Origin: CAZLBV01 sp964557845
Lineage (GTDB): Bacteria; Acidobacteriota; Aminicenantia; Aminicenantales; Aminicenantaceae
Assembly: GCA_964557845.1 (NCBI GenBank)
Contig: CAZLBV010000334.1
Location: 1 to 7,254, forward strand
DNA length: 7,254 nt
Reading direction: 5' to 3'
The stretch's first letter is position 1. Each line of letters opens with the position of its first letter. The notes under the pieces are model-generated. The model saw nothing but the letters and a program-made list of their open reading frames with translations, made no database searches and was not told the origin of the DNA. Both the position numbers and the translations under genes were made by a program. This document shows, piece after piece, positions 1-5,381 of this stretch.

Positions 1-191
1 GCCGCAAAAGGTGTCCCTTTACGTGCGCCTTTGAATCCGGCAGTTCCTGAACTCGCCCAACAAATAGACGCACCCTGCTGATCTGTTATGGTGATAATAG
101 TGTTATTAAATGTGGACTGAATATAAGCCATCCCGAAGCCGATGTCTTTTCTTACCTTTTTTTTCTTTACTTTTCTTTTAGGACGCGCCAT
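1..191 (-). CDS. rpsK: 30S ribosomal protein S11, N-terminal part (cut by window edge)
   Basis: The first 63 codons of S11 are present, starting at ATG 191-189 and running off the left edge. S11 sits on the platform of the small subunit near the mRNA exit path, with S7. The basic N-terminus ARPKRKVKKKKVRKD is followed by the family block AYIQSTFNNTIITITD and WASSGTAGFKGARKGTPFAA. Most homologues have His or Asn at the position of Tyr22 in 'AYIQ', a mild variation. GGGAG lies 7 bases before the ATG, within the 11-base gap after rpsM. The remaining S11 half and the usual rpsD, rpoA and rplQ would be expected further left, outside this window. Confidence 0.97.
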   Translation of the reverse strand, partial: MARPKRKVKKKKVRKDIGFGMAYIQSTFNNTIITITDQQGASICWASSGTAGFKGARKGTPFA

Positions 192-202
192 CTATTTTCT
201 CC

Positions 203-565
203 CTATTTTTTTATTCGTGAACCACGAGGACCTTTGCGAGTACGTGCATTAGTTTTTGTTCTTTGGCCTCTGACGGGAAGCCTTCTTTTGTGTCTCTGAC
301 CACGGTAGGCTCCGATATCCATCAGCCGCTTGATATCCATAGAGACCTCTTTCCGAAGGTCTCCTTCGATCTTCTCACGCTTTTCGATGATCTGCCGTAT
401 CTTATTTACCTCATCCTCGCTCAGTTCCTTCACTTTCCTATTTTTATCTATCTTGGCTTCCTCAAGAATCTTGTTAGCCTTAGAACGGCCTATTCCAAAA
501 ATATAAGTCAGGCCAATTTCAATTCTTTTTTCCGATGGAAGAGTAATACCCGCTATTCTTGCCAT
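203..565 (-). CDS. rpsM: 30S ribosomal protein S13
   Basis: S13 lies in the head of the small subunit and contacts 23S rRNA, L5 and P-site tRNA through its basic tail. The 120-residue protein opens with MARIAGITLPSEKRIEIGLT, has the helix-hairpin-helix segment YIFGIGRSKANKIL (about 21-34), the EGDLRKEVSMDIKRLMDIG block, and the signature RLPVRGQRTKTNARTRKGPRG near the end. The last few residues, RIKK, are short compared with many homologues but give a normal length. GAGG stands 5 bases before ATG at 565. The gene is 11 bases from rpmJ and 11 bases from rpsK. One variation is Arg in place of the common Gly before LPVRGQ. Confidence 0.98.
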   Translation of the reverse strand: MARIAGITLPSEKRIEIGLTYIFGIGRSKANKILEEAKIDKNRKVKELSEDEVNKIRQIIEKREKIEGDLRKEVSMDIKRLMDIGAYRGQRHKRRLPVRGQRTKTNARTRKGPRGSRIKK

Positions 566-576
566 GTTAACCTCGT

Positions 577-690
577 TTAACCTTGTTTTTGCTTATGCTT
601 GGGATTGGAACAGATAACCCTTAGAATCCCTTTCCGTTTAATAATACGACAGTTTCTGCATATTCTTTTCACTGATGCTCTTACTTTCAT
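577..690 (-). CDS. rpmJ: 50S ribosomal protein L36, zinc-ribbon type
   Basis: I translated this short gene directly: 37 residues starting MKVRASVKRICRNC and ending SNPKHKQKQG, then TAA. L36 is the smallest large-subunit protein and helps organise 23S rRNA near the L6 and L16 side. The zinc site is Cys11, Cys14, Cys27 and His32, the classical CxxC-x12-C-x4-H pattern, so this is the zinc-binding (C+) form. AAAGG lies 8 bases before the ATG, which is embedded in a run of eight A residues in the message. It sits 11 bases after infA and 11 before rpsM, its usual place at the head of the alpha operon genes. Confidence 0.97.
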   Translation of the reverse strand: MKVRASVKRICRNCRIIKRKGILRVICSNPKHKQKQG

Positions 691-701
691 TTTTTTTACC
701 T

Positions 702-920
702 TTATTTATATCGATAAGTAATCCTTCCCTTGGTCAGATCATAAGGAGATAATTCTACTAAAACCTTATCTCCCGGTAAAATCCTGATAAAATGTTTACG
801 CATTTTTCCGGATATATGGGCCAGAATCTGATGCTTATTCGTCAATTCTACTCGAAACATAGCATTTGGAAGGGTTTCCAACACCGTTCCTTCCGCTTCG
901 AAAACGTCCTTTTTAGGCAT
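702..920 (-). CDS. infA: Translation initiation factor IF-1
   Basis: IF-1 is a one-domain OB-fold protein that sits in the ribosomal A site during initiation. From ATG at 920 the product is exactly 72 residues, the standard length, beginning MPKKDVFEAEGTVLETLPNAM-like and ending SPYDLTKGRITYRYK, a near-perfect family end; the HISGKMRKHFIRILPGDKV block is central. A longer open frame runs upstream to 947, but those nine codons are not IF-1-like and AAAGGAG lies 7 bases before the ATG at 920, so this start is chosen. It overlaps the end of map by 8 bases and precedes rpmJ by 11 bases. No KOW-domain L14e-like gene sits between map and infA, unlike in many Firmicutes. Confidence 0.98.
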   Translation of the reverse strand: MPKKDVFEAEGTVLETLPNAMFRVELTNKHQILAHISGKMRKHFIRILPGDKVLVELSPYDLTKGRITYRYK

Positions 921-1707
921 TCGGCAACTCCTTTGTCTTCTCCACACTCAATTGTTCATCATCAATCCGACTTAAAATTATTGGTCCGTTTTCGGTGATT
1001 GCCAGAGTATGTTCGTAGTGGGCCGATAAGCTTCTATCTCGGGTAATAGCTGTCCAATCATCTCCCAATATTTCAACATTCCAGTCACCCATAGATATCA
1101 TCGGCTCAATCGCCATCACCATTCCAGGTCTCAGCACAGGACCATGACCAGGAGCTCCGAAATTTGGAATTTGAGGATCCTCGTGCAAAGAATATCCAAT
1201 CCCATGGCCCACAAACGACCTTATTACAGAAAACCCAAACGACTCCACATGAACCTGAATGGCATGGGATATATCCGATAATCTTTTCCCGGACTTGATC
1301 GCCTCAAAACCTTTATAGAAAGATTCTTCAGTTACCTTGATCAATTGTTTAGCTTTATCAGATGCTTCACCCACCTGACAGGTTAAGGCGGCATCCCCAT
1401 ATAAACCCTGATATTCAACACCATAATCCAGACTGATGATATCCCCGTTTTTCAGCTTCCGGGAAGAAGGGATCCCATGCACGATCTCTTCATTGACAGA
1501 TGTACACAAAGAAGCAGGATAACCCCGATAACCTTTGAAAGCGGGTCTGGCACCTTCTTCCAGCGCACGTTTCTCCGCGTATTCATCTAATTCTTTGGTG
1601 GTAATACCAGGTTCGATCATTTTTTTCAACTCAGATAATACTTTTCCAACGATCTGATTACTCTCTCTTATTTTATTGATCTCCTCGGTGCTTTTATAGA
1701 TGATCAT
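913..1707 (-). CDS. map: Type I methionine aminopeptidase
   Basis: This cytosolic metalloprotease removes the initiator Met from nascent proteins with small second residues. The 264-residue protein has the pita-bread fold signature with all five metal ligands: Asp94 (SLDYG), Asp105 (YGDAALT), His168 (VGHGIG), Glu201 (AIEPM) and Glu232 (YEHT), plus the substrate-site His77 (VHGIP). It lacks an N-terminal zinc-finger or SH3-binding extension, so it is the short bacterial type Ia. The last 20 or so residues after GPIIL form a polar tail beyond the usual end. ATG at 1707 overlaps the adk stop as ATGA; no clear Shine-Dalgarno precedes it, so coupling to adk is likely. The stop overlaps infA by 8 bases. 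Confidence 0.97.
   Translation of the reverse strand: MIIYKSTEEINKIRESNQIVGKVLSELKKMIEPGITTKELDEYAEKRALEEGARPAFKGYRGYPASLCTSVNEEIVHGIPSSRKLKNGDIISLDYGVEYQGLYGDAALTCQVGEASDKAKQLIKVTEESFYKGFEAIKSGKRLSDISHAIQVHVESFGFSVIRSFVGHGIGYSLHEDPQIPNFGAPGHGPVLRPGMVMAIEPMISMGDWNVEILGDDWTAITRDRSLSAHYEHTLAITENGPIILSRIDDEQLSVEKTKELPNA
918..934 (-). promoter_or_regulatory. Ribosome binding site that fixes the infA start
   Basis: AAAGGAG at 934-928, a 7-base spacer, then ATG at 920-918. It lies inside the last codons of map and rules in favour of the 72-residue IF-1 rather than a longer reading. Confidence 0.85.
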
Positions 1708-2375
1708 TTTAAAACCGCTTCATTTTCGGAAAATATCAATTCTTTATCCAGCACCGAACATATTCTATCAAACACCTGTTCGATACTCCCTTTTCCATCG
1801 ATAGGACGATAATTCTCTTTCTCTTTATAATAGGCGATCAAGAGCTTGGTTTGCTCCTGATAGACCTGCAGACGCTCTCTGATCACTTCTGGTTTATCAT
1901 CATCCCTCTGGATCAATTTATGCCCGCAGTTATCACAGACCTGGTCCTTCTTCTGTTTTAAGTCCTTCGAAGAATAAATGGCCTTGCATTCAGGACAAAT
2001 CAAACGATTACTCAGTCTTTCGATTATGTCGGGTTCACTCAATTGTATATCAAACACAATTTCTTTTTGGGTTTCAATCAGGCTTTCCAATTTTTTCGCT
2101 TGATTTAAATTTCTAGGGAAACCATCCAAGATATAACCGCGTCTGCTTTCTTTTTTGGAAATCTTCTTTTTTATAAGCTCGATCACAATTTCATCATCAA
2201 CCAGTTCGCCTCTTTTTATAATCGCTGCCACTTTTCTGCCTAAAAGCGTATTTTCTTTCGCGATTTCTCGAAGAAGATCACCTGAGGAATACTTGGGATA
2301 CCCATACCTTTCTGAAATAAGATCTCCCTGGGTTCCCTTTCCGCTTCCAGGAGGCCCGAGTAAAATAATTCTCAT
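1704..2375 (-). CDS. adk: Adenylate kinase with Cys4 zinc-type LID
   Basis: Adenylate kinase converts ATP plus AMP to two ADP in the cytosol. The P-loop GPPGSGKGT occupies residues 7-15 with Lys13. DGFPR is at 84-88 with Gln92 for AMP binding; catalytic arginines at 36, 88, 120, 124, 157 and 168 align with those of the E. coli enzyme. The LID is the long form with Cys127, Cys130, Cys147 and Cys150 in a CxxC-x16-CxxC zinc site. The AMP-site motif reads YSSGDLLR where most bacterial enzymes have ISTGD(M/L)LR, and the LID lacks the usual FNPPK stretch. Length 223 is normal for long-type enzymes. AGGAAGG lies 5 bases before ATG at 2375; it overlaps secY and map by ATGA on each side. Confidence 0.97.
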   Translation of the reverse strand: MRIILLGPPGSGKGTQGDLISERYGYPKYSSGDLLREIAKENTLLGRKVAAIIKRGELVDDEIVIELIKKKISKKESRRGYILDGFPRNLNQAKKLESLIETQKEIVFDIQLSEPDIIERLSNRLICPECKAIYSSKDLKQKKDQVCDNCGHKLIQRDDDKPEVIRERLQVYQEQTKLLIAYYKEKENYRPIDGKGSIEQVFDRICSVLDKELIFSENEAVLK

Positions 2376-3754
2376 CCACGCCTTCCTTTTATCCTGCTTC
2401 TCCTCATGAATCCGTCATAATGACGCATTACCAGCTGGGCTTCTATCTGCTGCACAGTATCCATAGCCACTCCCACAATGATCAATATGGAGGTGCCTCC
2501 AAAATAAAAATCGAGGTTCAAACCCTGAGTAAACCAATCCGGGAGATTTTGGTCGAGAAAATAACCGATAAACGGTATGGCGTGGACCTTAAATCCGGTA
2601 AACAAAAATTCAGGCAGAACAGCCACCGCTGCTAAATACACGGCTCCTACCAAGGTCAATCTGGATAATACATTGTCGATGTAATCAGCCGTGTTTTTAC
2701 CGGGACGGATACCGGGAATGAATCCCCCGTATTTCCGCAGATTCTCTGCGACATCACTGGGATTGAAGATGATCGATACATAAAAATAAGTAAAGAATAT
2801 GATCGTGGCAATATACATCAATACATATAACGGCATCCCCATGTTGAACTGCTGGGCAAAACTCTGAATAAAAGGAACCTTGATCATCTGAGCTAATGTG
2901 GTTGGAATGGTGATCACCGATGCCGCAAATATGATCGGTATGACTCCTCCGGTGTTAACCCGCAGAGGCAAATGGGTACTTTGACCGCCATATATCCGTC
3001 TGCCCACAACTCTTTTGGCATAGGAAACCGGCAGCCTCCTTTGCCCCCGTTCGACAAACACAATGATGGCCACCACAATGAGCATGACAGCAACCAAAAA
3101 GAGTAACTTGATGGGGCCCATATCTCCGGTTCTCAATCCGGTTATAATACTCTGGACCGCCCGGGGAAAATCAACTACGATACCGGCAAATATGATCAAT
3201 GAGATCCCGTTTCCTATACCTCTTTCAGATATCTGTTCTCCCAACCACATAATGAAAACAGTTCCAGTGGTAAGCGTTAAGACGGTAAGAAACTTGAAGC
3301 CTAATCCAGGATTAGGAACGATGGGAGCCCCTCCTGGACTTTTCTGAGCTTCCAGAAAAAGACTGATCCCAAATGACTGGATCACACAGATCAATATGGT
3401 CCCATACCTGGTATATTGAGTGATCTTTTTTCTTCCTAATTCACCTTCTTTGGATAATCTTTCCAGATAAGGCCAGACTACCTGCAGGAGCTGCAAAATA
3501 ATAGACGAACTGATATAAGGCATGATCCCTAAAGCAAAAATAGTCATCTGGGACATATTCCTTCCAGAAAAAAGATCTATAAATCCAAAGATAGTCCCCT
3601 TCTGGGTCTCCCAGAATTCAGCTAACGCTGTGACACTAATACCCGGATTCGGGATCTGAGCTCCGATCCGGTACACGGCTAAAAGCGCTAAAGTAAAAAA
3701 GACCCTTTTTCTGAGATCCGGAATACTGAATATGTTCTTTATGCTTTCAAACAT
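2372..3754 (-). CDS. secY: Preprotein translocase subunit SecY
   Basis: SecY is the channel of the Sec translocon in the inner membrane; it works with SecE, SecG and SecA, or with the ribosome. The 460-residue protein shows ten hydrophobic segments, roughly 18-36, 72-93, 113-133, 153-173, 181-200, 214-234, 268-290, 308-330, 364-386 and 416-433. The plug region follows FGFIDLFSGRNM (56-67). The cytosolic SecA/ribosome loops hold ERGQRRLPVSYAKR (235-248) and GFIPGIRPGKNTADYID (344-360), with the key Arg at 350. The loop between the last two helices is about 24 residues longer than in E. coli SecY. The ATG at 3754 is preferred over the GTG one codon earlier because GGAAG is then 6 bases away. 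Stop overlaps adk as ATGA. Confidence 0.98.
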   Translation of the reverse strand: MFESIKNIFSIPDLRKRVFFTLALLAVYRIGAQIPNPGISVTALAEFWETQKGTIFGFIDLFSGRNMSQMTIFALGIMPYISSSIILQLLQVVWPYLERLSKEGELGRKKITQYTRYGTILICVIQSFGISLFLEAQKSPGGAPIVPNPGLGFKFLTVLTLTTGTVFIMWLGEQISERGIGNGISLIIFAGIVVDFPRAVQSIITGLRTGDMGPIKLLFLVAVMLIVVAIIVFVERGQRRLPVSYAKRVVGRRIYGGQSTHLPLRVNTGGVIPIIFAASVITIPTTLAQMIKVPFIQSFAQQFNMGMPLYVLMYIATIIFFTYFYVSIIFNPSDVAENLRKYGGFIPGIRPGKNTADYIDNVLSRLTLVGAVYLAAVAVLPEFLFTGFKVHAIPFIGYFLDQNLPDWFTQGLNLDFYFGGTSILIIVGVAMDTVQQIEAQLVMRHYDGFMRRSRIKGRRG

Positions 3755-3765
3755 CACTTACTTCC
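3752..3765 (-). promoter_or_regulatory. Ribosome binding site and overlapping GTG/ATG starts of secY
   Basis: GGAAG at 3765-3761 is followed by TAA, GTG and ATG. The spacer is 6 bases to the ATG (3754-3752) but only 3 to the GTG (3757-3755), so ATG is chosen. The rplO stop TGA (3756-3754) is embedded in the same bases. Confidence 0.6.
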
Positions 3766-4200
3766 ATAAATGACTGCTTTCCCACCGGCTTTCTCGATCT
3801 TCTGTTGAGCAGATTGAGAAAATTTATGCGCATGAATGGTTTTTGCCGAGGTTATATCGCCTCTTCCCAATATTTTTACCCTGTTCTTTTCACTCTTAAT
3901 AAGACCGGCTTCGATAAGATCTTTTTGAGTAATCTCATTTTTTTCGATCTTATCTAAACGATCCAGATTTATTTCAGAGTATTCTTTTTTAAAGATATTA
4001 GTGAATCCTCTCTTAGGTACTCTCCGGTTCAGAGGCATCTGCCCGCCCTCAAATCCCCGTTTCCGCGAGTATCCTGAGTTTGACAGTTGTCCTTTCATAC
4101 CACGTCCGGAAGTTTTACCTTTACCCGAACCCGGTCCACGCCCCACACGAATCCTGCTTTTCTTTGCCTTTTCTGATGGATGAAGATTACTAAGATTCAT
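3754..4200 (-). CDS. rplO: 50S ribosomal protein L15
   Basis: A 148-residue L15 of usual length. The basic, glycine-rich N-terminal arm that threads into 23S rRNA is clear: VGRGPGSGKGKTSGRGMKGQ at about residues 19-38, then GFEGGQMPLNRRVPKRGF. The globular C-terminal domain contains VKILGRGDI and ends near KAGGKAVIYGSK. L15 is a late-assembly protein of the large subunit. ATG at 4200 overlaps the rpmD stop as ATGA, with GGAGG about 10 bases upstream. The TGA stop shares its final A with the proposed ATG of secY (TGATG). In many bacteria L15 directly precedes secY, as here. Confidence 0.98.
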   Translation of the reverse strand: MNLSNLHPSEKAKKSRIRVGRGPGSGKGKTSGRGMKGQLSNSGYSRKRGFEGGQMPLNRRVPKRGFTNIFKKEYSEINLDRLDKIEKNEITQKDLIEAGLIKSEKNRVKILGRGDITSAKTIHAHKFSQSAQQKIEKAGGKAVIYGSK

Positions 4201-4463
4201 TGTTCCAGCGCCTCCACTTTTAACAAATGGGAAATTTTATTGATCATTCCTCTTATTTCCGGACAGTCATTCCTGATCACACTTGAATTAGTCTTACGAA
4301 GCCCCAATCCTTTCACGACCTCTCTGTGTTTTTGAGGCCGGCCGATCACGCTCCTTACCAAAGTAATCTTGAGCTGCTTAATTTGTTTTTGGGATTGGGC
4401 TGAATCGGTCTTCATCTGGTGCTTCCCTGATTCATTAACCGATTGTTCTTTTTTTACTGCCAT
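4197..4463 (-). CDS. rpmD: 50S ribosomal protein L30 with N-terminal extension
   Basis: The L30 core begins near residue 29 (QLKITLVRSVIGRPQKHREV), continues through the GLGLRKTNSSVI motif, and ends with the short INKISHLLKVE helix-strand. L30 is a small 23S rRNA-binding protein of the large subunit. The reading from ATG at 4463 gives 88 residues, against about 60 in the family, so about 28 extra residues precede the core; they are polar and rich in Lys, Gln and Ser and look disordered. GAGGA stands 6 bases before this ATG. A second in-frame ATG at 4415 (Met17) also has GGGAAG 6 bases upstream and would give 72 residues. The gene overlaps rpsE by 10 bases and rplO by ATGA. L30 identity is firm; the exact start is not. 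Confidence 0.94.
   Translation of the reverse strand: MAVKKEQSVNESGKHQMKTDSAQSQKQIKQLKITLVRSVIGRPQKHREVVKGLGLRKTNSSVIRNDCPEIRGMINKISHLLKVEALEQ
4413..4427 (-). promoter_or_regulatory. Possible second ribosome binding site inside rpmD (Met17)
   Basis: GGGAAG at 4427-4422, 6-base spacer, ATG at 4415-4413, in the L30 frame. It is a weaker match than the upstream site but is correctly spaced, so a shorter L30 could also be made. Confidence 0.35.
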
Positions 4464-4975
4464 ATCTGATCCTCATCTTTTTTATTCCGGATGGTAGTAA
4501 TGTGTTTAGGGTCTTTGAGCTTTTTTAAAGCATTCATGGTCGCATGAGCAACACTTAAAGGATTTTTGCTGCGTATTGACTTGGTTAAAATATCTTTTAT
4601 CCCCGCCAGCTCCATTATCACCCTCACGGCCCCGCCGGCGATCACACCTGTTCCTTTGGACGCAGGCCGCAAAATCACCACACCGCCTCCATGAGTACCT
4701 TTGATCATATGGGGAATTGTCGTTTTACTCAGAAGAATTTCAATCATGTTTTTTTTCGCGCTCTGAACTGCTTTAGTTATAGCCGGGGGAACTTCTCTGG
4801 CTTTTCCTTTTCCGATTCCTATAAGTCCCTTTTCATTACCGACAGCAACAAGGGCGGAAAAACTTAGATTTTTACCTCCCTTGACAACCTTGGTCGTTCT
4901 TCTGATAGAAATGACCTGATCCTTTAACTCGATCCCCTGTTCTTCGATATCTTCTTTCAAATCGTCTTCCAACAA
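4454..4975 (-). CDS. rpsE: 30S ribosomal protein S5, TTG start
   Basis: A 173-residue S5, of usual length. The N-terminal double-stranded RNA-binding-like domain runs from about residue 18 to 82 and includes RRTTKVVKGGKNLSFSALV and the loop GLIGIGKGKAREVPPAI. The C-terminal domain contains the GGGVVILRPASKGTGVIAGG-like stretch and RSKNPLSVAHATMNAL. S5 shapes the decoding site and mRNA entry region, and acts in translational accuracy. The start is TTG at 4975-4973, followed by a second TTG codon; it is chosen because AAGGAGG stands 7 bases upstream and the N-terminus then has the acidic lead-in typical of many S5 proteins. There is no ATG before the conserved domain. The stop overlaps the rpmD start by 10 bases. 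Confidence 0.97.
   Translation of the reverse strand: MLEDDLKEDIEEQGIELKDQVISIRRTTKVVKGGKNLSFSALVAVGNEKGLIGIGKGKAREVPPAITKAVQSAKKNMIEILLSKTTIPHMIKGTHGGGVVILRPASKGTGVIAGGAVRVIMELAGIKDILTKSIRSKNPLSVAHATMNALKKLKDPKHITTIRNKKDEDQIWQ
4461..4474 (-). promoter_or_regulatory. Ribosome binding site of the upstream rpmD start
   Basis: GAGGA at 4474-4470, then a 6-base spacer, then ATG at 4463-4461. It lies inside the last codons of rpsE and supports the longer L30 reading. Confidence 0.65.
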
Positions 4976-4989
4976 TCTAATTCCTCCTT
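4973..4989 (-). promoter_or_regulatory. Strong ribosome binding site with TTG start of rpsE
   Basis: AAGGAGG at 4989-4983 is a seven-base perfect match to the 16S rRNA tail, followed by a 7-base spacer and TTG at 4975-4973. It lies in the 31-base gap after rplR. The strong site is what makes the weak start codon credible. Confidence 0.85.
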
Positions 4990-5006
4990 ACTAAATCCGG
5001 CCTCTT

Positions 5007-5381
5007 TTAAAATTTAATCCCAGCCTCTCTCATGGCATCGGCTAACATTTTAACGCGTCCATGATAGGGATAGATCCCCCTATCAAAAACTATGTTTTTG
5101 ATCTTCTTTTCTTTTAATCTTTTTGCGATCAATTCACCGAGCAGCTTAGAAGCCTCTTGATTCTTAGTGTTCTTTTTCTTGTTCTTAAATTCCTTTTCCA
5201 GAGTACAAGCAGAAACCATGACATTACCATTGACATCATCTACTGCTTGAAGATATAGGTACCGATTGCTTTTATGAACATGGACCCGCGGACGATCCTC
5301 AGTTCCGCTTATCTTCTTGCGTATTCTTTTCCTGATTCTCTGCCCAGCAATTTTCTTTAAATCGACTTTGTTTTTATGCAC
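5007..5381 (-). CDS. rplR: 50S ribosomal protein L18, GTG start
   Basis: L18 joins L5 in binding 5S rRNA. The protein is 124 residues, close to the normal 115-125. Family marks are RIRKKISGTEDRPRVHVHKS (about residues 18-37), YLQAVDD, and the C-terminal FDRGIYPYHGRVKMLADAMREAGIKF-like end. The start codon is GTG at 5381-5379. An in-frame TGA sits two codons upstream (5387-5385), so no earlier start is possible, and the next Met is well inside conserved sequence. GGGGGTGA at 5392-5385 is a plausible, one-mismatch Shine-Dalgarno. The gene overlaps the end of rplF by 8 bases and is followed by 31 bases before rpsE, the longest gap in the window. Confidence 0.97.
   Translation of the reverse strand: MHKNKVDLKKIAGQRIRKRIRKKISGTEDRPRVHVHKSNRYLYLQAVDDVNGNVMVSACTLEKEFKNKKKNTKNQEASKLLGELIAKRLKEKKIKNIVFDRGIYPYHGRVKMLADAMREAGIKF

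Noticed and set aside
156..162. A AAA AAG slippery heptamer in frame in the basic N-terminus of rpsK, inside a run of eight A; a -1 shift would add about 16 codons before a TAA.
   Set aside because: Lys-rich ribosomal protein ends produce such runs by composition, and I see no stimulating hairpin or upstream Shine-Dalgarno-like element at the right place. The truncated product has no evident role.
263..580. 105-codon plus-strand open frame opposite rpsM.
   Set aside because: It lies antisense to a certain S13 gene, has no family resemblance, and its sequence is what the reverse complement of rpsM gives.
921..947. Longer infA reading with nine extra N-terminal residues.
   Set aside because: Those codons encode the end of map in another frame, are not IF-1-like, and the strong Shine-Dalgarno and standard 72-residue length favour the ATG at 920.
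3063..3347. Plus-strand open frame of 94 codons opposite secY, rich in Met, Thr and Pro.
   Set aside because: Its composition mirrors the hydrophobic SecY codons on the other strand; no ribosome binding site or homologue is recognised.
4976..5006. Longest intergenic gap (31 bases, rplR to rpsE) as a site for a promoter, attenuator or terminator.
   Set aside because: It holds the rpsE Shine-Dalgarno and AT-rich sequence with no convincing -35/-10 pair and no GC-rich stem followed by T residues.
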